Below, piece after piece: positions 7,401-13,825 of a DNA stretch of 17,188 nucleotides. Made by a program: the position numbers and the translations under genes. Positions within the stretch are counted from its first letter, which is position 1, and each line of letters starts with the position of its first letter. Below the pieces are notes generated by a model that worked only from the letters and a program-made list of their open reading frames with translations, did no database searches and had not been told where the DNA came from. This DNA comes from Eubacteriales bacterium (lineage in GTDB: Bacteria > Bacillota_A > Clostridia > Christensenellales > Aristaeellaceae). The stretch is taken from contig JAQUXV010000018.1 in assembly GCA_028692205.1 (NCBI GenBank), positions 1-17,188 on the forward strand, read 5' to 3'.

Positions 7401-8484
7401 CTCCAGCGCCGTCCGCAGCAGCGACACGCAAATCACCGTCGCGCTGAGCGAAGGATGCCTGAACCTTGCCAAATCTAATAACGGCGGTTTTACCGTCAGC
7501 AAGGTTGGGAACGCCGCAACAACCTATGCGGTCAGCGCTACGGCGCAGGGTGCGGACGCGAGCCATGTGGTGTTGACGGTGGACAGCATTGCCCTGGCGG
7601 GTTACGCGGGCGTTAAAATCACCTACGCTACAGGCGCAAACGGAACCATCACCGATACGGCAGGCAACGTTCTCGCCACGGACACGACAGGCGTAACCAT
7701 CTCCGCGTGGGACACCAGCGTACCTTCGATGACCGGCGCGGTTCGCGACAGCAACACGCAGATCACCATCGCGCTGAGCGAGGCATGCCGGGAACTTGCC
7801 AAGTCGAATGACGGCGGTTTTACCGTCAGCAAGGTTGGGGATGCTTCCACAACCTACGCGGTCAGCGCTACGGCGCAGGGTGCGGACACAAGCCACGTGG
7901 TGCTGACAGTGGACAGCATTGCTCTGGCGGGTTACGCGGGCGTTAAAATCACCTACGTTACGGGCGCAAACGGAACCATCACCGATCTGTCGGGCAACGC
8001 GCTCGCCACGGACGCGACGGGCGTAACCATCGCCGCGTGGGATACCAGCGCCCCGATGATTATCGGCGTGGTTCGCGACAGCGATACCAGAATCACAGTC
8101 ACCCTGAACGAGGAATGCTTAAACGTTGCCAAGCCGAATGACGGCGGCTTTACCGTAACCCAAACCGGCACCGGGAACACCTTTCAGGTCTACTCCACGG
8201 CGCAGGGTTCCGTGATCCTCACGGTTGCCAATATGGCGGCGGCGGAATACACGGGGGTTACCGTTACCTATACGGCCGGCGGCAACGGAACCATTACCGA
8301 TCTCTCGGGCAACGCACTTGCGTCCACTGGAAACGGTTATTCCATCGCCCCGTGGAATCCCGCAATCCCGGTAACCGGCGATTCGGCGGCCCCCGAGCTG
8401 TGGCTGATCCTGCTGCTTGGCAGCTGCGGCCTGCTTGCGGGATACGGTATTTATCGGCTCATTCGCAAGAGGAAGCCCGTATAA
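4486..8484 (+). CDS. Secreted, wall-anchored Ig-like repeat surface protein
   Basis: A protein of 1332 residues exported by Sec and probably linked to peptidoglycan by a sortase. I chose the GTG at 4486 because GAGGGGG (4471-4477) lies 8 bases upstream and a signal peptide starts directly there: KK near residue 7, a hydrophobic core, and likely cleavage after AKA (residue 32). An unassigned domain (about 33-193) ends in GFDDIILG. Ten Ig-like repeats of about 110 residues follow in two types: A at 194, 415, 635, 967, 1077 and 1187; B at 303, 524, 745 and 856. The A repeats share SDTQI..LSE.C.NL.K.NDGGF. The C-terminus has IPVTG (1294-1298), a hydrophobic helix and the tail RKRKPV, a sorting signal deviating from LPXTG at its first residue. 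It is probably an adhesin or wall-stalk protein; the ligand is unknown. A strong terminator follows. Confidence 0.9.
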   Translation: MSGLAYKKQISALVVLVIAIIFLPWLATPAKAGVVGTFDWETADYDTLYSSASQTVSVIGKGDVTATVTSTNSNLSDTGIYIYNVSTDGSIDSISSGKLIVSGSNSDDIMTFTFSQPVNIISAYAVESYGLASGTWTYTPTGGTNSTVTDSIGADDGHTVALNWTAVSSFTVTSNTSDTAFGFDDIILGSNDATPPTITGAVRNSDTQIMVSLSEVCQNLSKFNDGGFTVHKTGDASTAYTVTATAQSGDASYVALTVANLGTAAGTGVTVTYTAGINGTIADLADNPLATDLTGVTVDAWDTTAPTVLSINRYNPSAATTNAASVVYRVTFDEGVTGVDASDFSLTSPSGGVTGTIASVAQSTSSVYDVTVNSISGNGTLRLDLKNSGTGIKDIGGTAISTGFTSGQTYTFDQIAPTLSSAVRSSDTQITVALSEACQNLIKSNDGGFTVHKTGDASTAYAVSATAQGTDTSHVVLTVANLGTAAGAGVTVTYTAGPNGTIADSAGNPLATDATGVTVDAWDTTAPTVTNILRNNPVTETTNATSVIYLVTFSEGVTGVDVSDFSLTSPSGGVTGTVASVASGSASSYNVTVNSISGSGTLRLDLKNSGTGIKDIGGTAISTGFTSGQTYTFDLTAPTLSSAVRSSDTQITVALSEACQNLIKSNDGGFIVKKTDDASTPYAVSATAQGTDTSHVVLTVADIGTAAGAGVTVTYMAGLNGTVTDTAGNPLATDLTGVTVDAWDIAAPTVLSINRYNPATETTNAASVVYRVTFSEGVTGVDASDFSPFSPAGGVTGTVASVAQSTSSVYDVTVNSISGSGTLRLDLKNADTGIKDIGGTAISTGFSSGQTYTFDHTAPTVLSINRYNPSTETTALLSVVYRVTFSEAVTGVDTSDFSLFSPVGGVSGNILSVTASSTSVYDVTVSAISGNGTLRLDLKSSGTGIKDTAGTDIASGYTSGQLYTIDHTPPTLSSAVRSSDTQITVALSEGCLNLAKSNNGGFTVSKVGNAATTYAVSATAQGADASHVVLTVDSIALAGYAGVKITYATGANGTITDTAGNVLATDTTGVTISAWDTSVPSMTGAVRDSNTQITIALSEACRELAKSNDGGFTVSKVGDASTTYAVSATAQGADTSHVVLTVDSIALAGYAGVKITYVTGANGTITDLSGNALATDATGVTIAAWDTSAPMIIGVVRDSDTRITVTLNEECLNVAKPNDGGFTVTQTGTGNTFQVYSTAQGSVILTVANMAAAEYTGVTVTYTAGGNGTITDLSGNALASTGNGYSIAPWNPAIPVTGDSAAPELWLILLLGSCGLLAGYGIYRLIRKRKPV
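5065..8358 (+). repeat. Array of ten coding repeats, two families of ~330 bp
   Basis: Unit boundaries: A1 5065-5391, B1 5392-5727, A2 5728-6054, B2 6055-6387, A3 6388-6717, B3 6718-7050, B4 7051-7383, A4 7384-7713, A5 7714-8043, A6 8044-8358. A2 and A3, and B1, B2 and B3, share long identical DNA segments. A4 and A5 form a separate, closely matching pair marked by DSIALAGYAGVKITY. B4 and A6 are the most diverged. This suggests stepwise duplication of an A-B pair and a separate tandem duplication of A. Confidence 0.9.
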
Positions 8485-8548
8485 GCGCGGCGTTGGGTGC
8501 GAAGCTTACGTTCCGTTTCGCGCGGTACTATTTTTCATTGATCTGCCT

Positions 8549-8590
8549 ATCGCATTGCAGCCGTATCGACGGCTGCAATGCGATTTTTGT
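8549..8590 (+). terminator. Rho-independent terminator of the surface-protein gene
   Basis: A perfect 16-bp stem (8549-8564 with 8569-8584), an ATCG loop and then TTTTGTT. It lies 64 bases after the stop codon. The arms are symmetrical, but an A-tract on the opposite side is lacking, so it is mainly one-directional. Confidence 0.93.
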
Positions 8591-8711
8591 TGAGGGGTCG
8601 GTTGGAACCGGCTTGCCCCTCCGGCGGGGCGGAGTGAAAACAGCTTGCTCCTCCAACAATCGCCTCCGGGGTGTAGAAACGCAAATGCCCTTCCTTATAC
8701 GCCTTATCCCG

Positions 8712-8807
8712 TTACAGAGCGGTAAGATATTCCATGCCGTCGCCGGTCAGGCCCCTTGCGCTCTCCGCCGTAAAACCGCCGCCTTCCCCCGCAGGGCCCT
8801 CCGCCAT
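8712..8807 (-). CDS. Possible 31-residue peptide or fragment of a decayed gene
   Basis: On the minus strand an ATG at 8807 follows GGGGGGA by 6 bases and opens a 31-codon frame (MAEGPAGEGGGF...LTGDGMEYLTAL). The same frame is open upstream to a stop near 8980 with no ATG, GTG or TTG, and includes a Cys-rich piece (QNCLANCNCYSGGYC). It continues past the TAA for about 50 more codons with ordinary codon use. It could be a small protein or the remnant of a longer gene broken by the stop; chance openness in GC-rich DNA is also possible. I do not recognise it. Confidence 0.2.
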   Translation of the reverse strand: MAEGPAGEGGGFTAESARGLTGDGMEYLTAL

Positions 8808-8829
8808 GCAGTATCCCCCCGAATAGCAA

Positions 8830-8858
8830 TTGCAATTTGCAAGACAATTCTGTAAAAT
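8830..8858 (+). promoter_or_regulatory. Promoter candidate for the polysaccharide operon
   Basis: TTGCAA (8830-8835) and TAAAAT (8853-8858) are separated by 17 bases in a locally AT-rich patch. It is the only promoter-like pair I noticed between the surface-protein terminator and the first operon gene. Confidence 0.4.
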
Positions 8859-9191
8859 GTAACCTGCGTAATACGCTGAGGGAAATCGTTTCAGAAAGCG
8901 CTCAAGGGGTGTTGTTGCCGCATACGCAGGCCCTTGAAAATCGCTGTTCCCGATGGGGCCGATGCGGATTCCCGATCACGTTACGGCGGCGGACGGTTTA
9001 CACGGGCGCGGGTTCCGGTTTGCCGGGTATGCGCCATTCTCCACCGGCGCGGGCCGTTCTGCCTGTGTTGCCGGATCGCGCTTCACTGTAACGGATTTAC
9101 CAAACGCTTGCGGCGCCGTTGGTTTGCGCGGGCAGTGCCCGCGCGCATCGGCTGGAAAGGATGACCGAACACGAAGATTACAAAAACGGGC

Positions 9192-10589
9192 ATGGACAAT
9201 CTGTGGAAATGGTTCGGCACATGCGTGGTTTTTCTGAGCCTGCTGTTTACCGTTACAAACTTTGTGCCCGTCAGCGTCGGGTACGCGGTGCTGGTGCCCG
9301 CGCTGCCGTTTCTTCTGTACCGGGCCTATCGGCAAAAGCAGCTTACGCCGCTGCATATCTGGCTGTTGATTACCTATGCCTATTTTGCGTTTTGCACGCT
9401 TCGTTATGATGCCGGAAGCTTCCTTGACGCGGCTTTTTACCGCCGGGACGGCAGTTTTTTCCCGTTGTTTATCCCCATACTGCTTTGCTCCCTGATGGAG
9501 TGGAAAATAGCGCCTATCAAGATGCTGAAGGCGTTCACGCTATTCGCCAGCGCGCTGAACCTGCTGCTTCTATTGTGGTTTACACTGTCTCCGGCCACCT
9601 ACCCGCTCACCAGTTGGGACGCGCTATATTACTCCCTGTTCGAGTCCCACAGCGCGGCGGGCGGCTTCCTGCTTTGCCTCGGCAGCTGCGCCCTCGGTTT
9701 GCTGATCAGCGAACCAAACCGCAAATGGGTATGGGGTGTGGCGTTGGGTGTTGCCCTCTGGGCGCTGATCATGGCGGGCTCCCGGGGCAGTGTCATGGGG
9801 CTTGCCGCCATCGCCGTCGCCATCCTGTGGCTTTTGCTGAAGGACCGGGGCCTGTTCAAAAAATCCCGGTTTCTCGCAAACATCGATATCTACGCTTTTC
9901 TCGCCCTGCTGCTCGCCTTTATGCTGTGCGTCGGCGTGGTGTATCAGGCGCTTGCCCCGATTGACAACGTTTATGAAAGCTGGAAGCAGAACACCCAATA
10001 CTATGCTCCGCTTCCCACCAAGCTGCAGACGCCGGAGGCAGCCCGCAAGCTGGGTTGGCTGATGAGCGACGGCATTACCCGCAGCGGCACGGTGATCGAC
10101 CGGCTTTTCTACCTGTGGCCCAGGGCGATGGATTTGTTTATCAAGTCGCCGGTCATCGGCATGGGAACCGGAAGCTACGACGATACGGAAACCATCGGGC
10201 AGCTATCGGAGTATATTACGCTAAAGCGATACGCGTTCACCGGCCAGCAGGGCTTTGCCATGAAAATTGTGAACGACCATGTTGCCCATACGGCCGCCCA
10301 TGCGCACAACAGCTATTTGCAGGTGATGGCCGAAAACGGCATCATCGGCCTGTTGCTGATGCTCATGCTGTGCTATCAGATGCGCAAAGCGATCCTGGCG
10401 CTGCCGAACAGAGCCATGCGCGTAAGCCTGTACAGCTGTCTGGTCGGAATTTTAATCGCAGCCTTCTTTGAAAACCGTTTCTTCGCCCCCGCGCAGATGC
10501 TTCCGTTTGTACTTCTGCTGGGAATCGCGCTGTCGGAAAAGGGCAGCGCCGGCGTCCGCACGGAGCCGGAAGGGGGCGTGAAACCATAA
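9192..10589 (+). CDS. O-antigen ligase/polymerase-type membrane protein (Wzy/WaaL family)
   Basis: An integral membrane protein of 465 residues with about ten to twelve hydrophobic helices. The family marks are a GSRGS segment (about residue 196) in the middle and, after a long extracytoplasmic loop, VIGMGTGSYD ... HAHNSYLQVMAENGIIGLLLML. This layout is typical of Wzy_C-type proteins, which polymerise lipid-linked repeat units or transfer a glycan to its acceptor outside the membrane. In a Gram-positive glycosyltransferase operon, repeat-unit polymerase is the likelier role, but the family does not separate the two. An in-frame stop at 9162 limits the start to the ATG at 9192, whose ribosome site is weak (AAAACGGG, too close). 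It is the first gene of the operon, and its stop overlaps the apparent start of the next gene. Confidence 0.85.
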   Translation: MDNLWKWFGTCVVFLSLLFTVTNFVPVSVGYAVLVPALPFLLYRAYRQKQLTPLHIWLLITYAYFAFCTLRYDAGSFLDAAFYRRDGSFFPLFIPILLCSLMEWKIAPIKMLKAFTLFASALNLLLLLWFTLSPATYPLTSWDALYYSLFESHSAAGGFLLCLGSCALGLLISEPNRKWVWGVALGVALWALIMAGSRGSVMGLAAIAVAILWLLLKDRGLFKKSRFLANIDIYAFLALLLAFMLCVGVVYQALAPIDNVYESWKQNTQYYAPLPTKLQTPEAARKLGWLMSDGITRSGTVIDRLFYLWPRAMDLFIKSPVIGMGTGSYDDTETIGQLSEYITLKRYAFTGQQGFAMKIVNDHVAHTAAHAHNSYLQVMAENGIIGLLLMLMLCYQMRKAILALPNRAMRVSLYSCLVGILIAAFFENRFFAPAQMLPFVLLLGIALSEKGSAGVRTEPEGGVKP

Positions 10590-11740
10590 GCGTTCCTTCA
10601 CAGAAAAAGCGTCTTTGCATTTATGTGGATCACTGGTCCAACGGCGGCGAGGAAAGCTATATCATGGACCTTTTGCGCCATTGGGACCTCGCAACCGTGG
10701 AATGTGAAATTCTTACCGCGCAGGTGGAAACGGACCGTTACCACGCGGAGCTGTCCGCTTTGGGCGTGCCCCTCGATACGGTGCTTGACCTGCCTATTGC
10801 CAACCCCATTTCGCGCGTATGGAAAACCTGCCTTTCGATCGGGCGCGTGATGGCCGCCCGCAAATATGACGTCGTCTATTTTCAAATGGCAAACGCCGTT
10901 ACGCTGTTCTATTGCCATCTGGCAAAACGGGCGGGGATTCCTGTTCGCGCCGTACACAGCCATTGCGCGGGGCTGATCAAATCCCGCGGCTACTTCGTCA
11001 AACGGCTGGCGCACGAGATCAGCAAACAGCTCTTCGCCAGCACGCCCACCGTGCGGATGGCCTGTTCCGGCACGGCGGCCGAATGGCTCTACCCCAAACG
11101 GAAGCTGGTTTCCTGCCATATGATCCCCAACGGGATCAACGTATCCGGCTTCCGGTTCAGCGCCGCGGCCCGGGAAGCGGTTCGCGATAAGCTGGGCATC
11201 TCGACCCGGTTTGTGCTGGGCACGGTAGGCCGGTGCGAGGAACAGAAAAACCAGTCTTTCCTGATAACGTTGATGGCCGACCTGAAAGATACGCTGCCGA
11301 ACGCGGTTTTGCTGCTGGTAGGCGAGGGCAGCCTGTTGGACGGCATGAAAGCCGAGGCGGCGGAAAAAGGGGTGCAAGACCGCATTATTTTCTACGGCGC
11401 CTCCTCCGATGTTCCATCCCTGTTGAGTGCCATGGATGTTTTTCTGCTGCCAAGCCTTTTTGAGGGAAACCCCATTTCCAGCGTGGAAGCGCAGGCAAAC
11501 GGGTTGCCCTGTTACCTTTCGGATACCATTACGCCGCAGGCCAAACTGACGGATCACCTGGATTTCCTGCCCATTCATCAGGGGCCGCAGGCCTGGACGG
11601 ACGCCGTTATCCGTGCTTATCGGAACCCGCAGCGTTATCCCGACGCCGCCGACCAGCTAAAGGCGCAGGCATGCGACTCCGATATCGCGGCAAAACACGT
11701 TTGGGAGCTGGTCGTAAGCAACCCGGCAAAAACGCTGTAA
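10586..11740 (+). CDS. GT4-family glycosyltransferase
   Basis: A cytoplasmic retaining glycosyltransferase of GT-B fold that would add one sugar to the lipid-linked repeat unit. The N-terminal domain begins KKRLCIYVDHWSNGGEESYI, the glycine-rich acceptor-side loop of the family. The C-terminal domain has LGTVGRCEEQKN, LLLVGEG, and the donor-binding EX7E motif EGNPISSVE (glutamates at 280 and 288 counted from the GTG at 10625). The start is puzzling: that GTG would remove the first beta strand, and no ATG, GTG or TTG lies in frame before it. The ATA at 10586, overlapping the previous stop as ATAA, is 9 bases after AGGGGG and is my choice; the ATT at 10619 is another possibility. A mutated start or a base error would also fit. 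Sugar specificity cannot be read. Confidence 0.85.
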   Translation: MSVPSQKKRLCIYVDHWSNGGEESYIMDLLRHWDLATVECEILTAQVETDRYHAELSALGVPLDTVLDLPIANPISRVWKTCLSIGRVMAARKYDVVYFQMANAVTLFYCHLAKRAGIPVRAVHSHCAGLIKSRGYFVKRLAHEISKQLFASTPTVRMACSGTAAEWLYPKRKLVSCHMIPNGINVSGFRFSAAAREAVRDKLGISTRFVLGTVGRCEEQKNQSFLITLMADLKDTLPNAVLLLVGEGSLLDGMKAEAAEKGVQDRIIFYGASSDVPSLLSAMDVFLLPSLFEGNPISSVEAQANGLPCYLSDTITPQAKLTDHLDFLPIHQGPQAWTDAVIRAYRNPQRYPDAADQLKAQACDSDIAAKHVWELVVSNPAKTL

Positions 11741-11762
11741 CGTAGAAGAGAGGAAAGCGAGC

Positions 11763-12740
11763 TTGAAATTTTCTGTTATCGTCCCGGTATACAACGCGGA
11801 AGCCTATCTGGATGAATGCGTTCGCTCGGTGCTGGCGCAGCCCTTCGAGTCCTACGAAGTCATCCTGGTGGACGACGGTTCCCCCGACGGCAGCCCACGC
11901 CTGTGTGATGCGCTGTCCGCCGCCCATCCCGACCATGTGCACGCCCTCCATATCGAAAACAGCGGAGCCTACCACGCACGCAAGGTTGGCATTGACGCGG
12001 CTGAGGGGGAATACCTGCTCTTTCTGGATGCCGACGACAGGCTTCGCGGCGACGCGCTGGACATAATCAACCGGGGATTATCCGCCGCGGATTACGACAT
12101 CATTTCGTTCGGCGCGTCCGTAGACCCGCAGTTTCAGCGCCGCTACGATACGGGAATCCCCTTTGCGAACAACGAGGTCATCACCGGGGAAGATAAAACG
12201 AAGGTTTATCGCGCCCTGTGCGCGGGCTGGGGAATGAACACGCTGTGGCCGAGAGCTTTTCGCCGTTCCTTGTTCGGCCAAATTGTTTCCCGTCCGGATA
12301 CCCCTGTTAAACAGGGGCAGGATTTGCTGATGATGCTGCCGGCCGTTACCGCCGCGCAAAGCTTTTTCTTTGCGGAAGATATGCTGTACTTTTACAGAAC
12401 GAATGCAGAGAGCATCACGCACAATACGACGGCAAAAAACTTTGAATCCATTCTGTATACCGGCGATGTGGTTGACCGGTATATTCTGTCCATTTGGAAG
12501 GTTCCGCAGTATCAATCGTTAGCCAATTTGAAAAATGTGGTGGAATACTGCTGTGCCGGAAAGCGCGCCCTCCAGAACCGCAAATTTACCTTGCGGAAAC
12601 GGTTTTCACTTGTTTCCAAACAGGTCTGCGACCCCCGGTTTATCCGGCGCAGCGAAGCCTGCGGCGGAAGCCTCAAGTGGAAATACCGGGCTTTTATCCG
12701 GGTTTTTCAGCATTTGAACAGGTGGGTCAACGCACAGTAA
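11763..12740 (+). CDS. GT2-family glycosyltransferase (first of three)
   Basis: An inverting glycosyltransferase of 325 residues with a GT-A fold. SVIVPVYNAEAYLDE opens the domain, the nucleotide-binding aspartates are in VDDGS (37-38), and the metal-binding DXD is DADD (89-92). A helical C-terminal half typical of capsule transferases follows. The start is a TTG at 11763, set by AGAGAGGA about 9 bases upstream; no ATG fits. It lies 22 bases after the GT4 gene and 14 bases before the next GT2, so they are probably co-transcribed. HARKVGID replaces the usual SxARNxG, a small deviation from the sister enzymes. Donor and acceptor sugars are not predictable. Confidence 0.9.
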   Translation: MKFSVIVPVYNAEAYLDECVRSVLAQPFESYEVILVDDGSPDGSPRLCDALSAAHPDHVHALHIENSGAYHARKVGIDAAEGEYLLFLDADDRLRGDALDIINRGLSAADYDIISFGASVDPQFQRRYDTGIPFANNEVITGEDKTKVYRALCAGWGMNTLWPRAFRRSLFGQIVSRPDTPVKQGQDLLMMLPAVTAAQSFFFAEDMLYFYRTNAESITHNTTAKNFESILYTGDVVDRYILSIWKVPQYQSLANLKNVVEYCCAGKRALQNRKFTLRKRFSLVSKQVCDPRFIRRSEACGGSLKWKYRAFIRVFQHLNRWVNAQ

Positions 12741-12754
12741 AGGAGCCATCGTCC

Positions 12755-13762
12755 ATGCAACCTCTGATTTCCGTAATCGTGCCGGTTTACCGGGCGGAAG
12801 AATACATTGAGCCGTGCATACAAAGCATGCTCCGGCAAAGCGATCCCGATTGGGAACTGCTGCTGGTGGACGACGGCTCGCCCGACCAAAGCGGTGCCGT
12901 CTGCGACCGGTATGCCGGTTTGGACAGCCGTATTCAGGCCTTCCACACGCCGAACGCGGGCGTATCCGCCGCGCGCAACTATGGCCTTGACCGCGCAAAA
13001 GGCGAATATATCTGCTTTCTCGATTCCGACGACCTGCTGGCCCCCAAACACCTTACGTTGCTTCGCCGCCATATCGTCGGCGCCGACGTAGCCGTGTGCG
13101 GCTTTCAAACCTTTGACGATCCGCCGCGCAAGCATATTCAGGATCAATTCACCAATCGCATCAGGCGGCATGCGTACACGCTGGAGGAGCTGAAAAAGGA
13201 TATTCTGCACACCGGTTTTTCCAAATACATCGGCTCCGCCTGCAACAAGCTGTTCCGGCGCAGTTTAATTGAGCAACACAACCTGCGCTTCTCCGTCGGC
13301 CAAAAAACGGGGCAGGATGCACTGTTTTGCATGCAATACCTGTCGCTTGTCCAAAAAATCAGCTGTTTTCCGGCGCGCACCTATCTGTACCGGTATCGGG
13401 AAGGCTCCACCTATCACCAGTACAGAGAAGGCTATCTGGAATACCGGCTGACCGTACAGGAAGCGTACGACCGGTTTTTCGGGCTTACCAATGCCAGCCG
13501 CCCAATACTGCAATGCTATCGCTTCGGCCGTTTGCTGGATACGCTGACGCAGGCTTCGTTAAAGGCCGAAAACCCCGCGGCTTTCCTGAAGATGCAGCTG
13601 GAACGCACGGGCCTGTCCACGGCGCTAGACAGTTTCAAGCGGCCTTGCGTATGCTACTATCGGTTCATGAAGCCCAACCTTACCCCGTCCCTGCACCGGA
13701 AACTGCAGCTGCTCCGCGACGGACGGCTGGAAGAATACCTGAGCCGGTATCTCTCCAAATAA
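12755..13762 (+). CDS. GT2-family glycosyltransferase (second of three)
   Basis: A 335-residue GT-A glycosyltransferase: ISVIVPVYRAEEYIEP at the N-terminus, VDDGSPD with Asp39-Asp40, GVSAARNYGLD, and the DXD motif DSDD at 90-93. The frame is open far upstream into the preceding gene, but the ATG at 12755 is the right start. It begins exactly at the family N-terminus and is preceded by AAAGGAG (12739-12745) with 9 bases between; that ribosome site overlaps the previous stop codon. The C-terminal half has the segment FSVGQKTGQDALFCMQYL seen in capsular GT2 enzymes, which carries the probable catalytic-region acid residues. It likely adds one sugar of the repeat unit. Confidence 0.92.
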   Translation: MQPLISVIVPVYRAEEYIEPCIQSMLRQSDPDWELLLVDDGSPDQSGAVCDRYAGLDSRIQAFHTPNAGVSAARNYGLDRAKGEYICFLDSDDLLAPKHLTLLRRHIVGADVAVCGFQTFDDPPRKHIQDQFTNRIRRHAYTLEELKKDILHTGFSKYIGSACNKLFRRSLIEQHNLRFSVGQKTGQDALFCMQYLSLVQKISCFPARTYLYRYREGSTYHQYREGYLEYRLTVQEAYDRFFGLTNASRPILQCYRFGRLLDTLTQASLKAENPAAFLKMQLERTGLSTALDSFKRPCVCYYRFMKPNLTPSLHRKLQLLRDGRLEEYLSRYLSK

Positions 13763-13825
13763 AATAATCGCCCCAAAGCGCGCGGGAACGCTTCGAAGCA
13801 TCCCACGCCCGAAGGAGGAACCCGT

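Larger units (their letters stand above)
8591..9191. other. Gene-poor region before the polysaccharide operon
   Basis: About 600 bases without a confident gene. Open frames overlap on both strands, and none shows a known domain. Two items stand out: a promoter candidate at 8830-8858 and a minus-strand frame with coding-like codon use around 8600-8970 (see the small candidate at 8712-8807). If the promoter is right, the operon leader is about 330 nt. Confidence 0.5.

Noticed and set aside
5410..8180. Several minus-strand frames of 75-260 codons inside the repeat array
   Set aside because: They repeat with the same period as the real gene on the plus strand and are rich in Arg, Gly and Ala; they are mirror images of the repeats.
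5065..8358. CRISPR-like or non-coding tandem repeat
   Set aside because: Unit length is about 330 bp and in frame throughout; it encodes protein domains.
9161..9409. Small gene starting at the ATG at 9161 overlapping the Wzy-type gene
   Set aside because: The Shine-Dalgarno-like GGAAAGG touches the ATG, and the product is basic and low in complexity, as expected for an out-of-frame reading of the membrane protein gene.
12494..12754. N-terminal extension of the second GT2 enzyme
   Set aside because: It only reads the end of the previous gene in another frame; the ATG at 12755 has a good ribosome site and starts at the family N-terminus.
13763..13825. Terminator between the second and third GT2 genes
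   Set aside because: Only a weak palindrome (GGGA...TCCC around GCTTCGAAGC) without a T-run; the operon probably continues.
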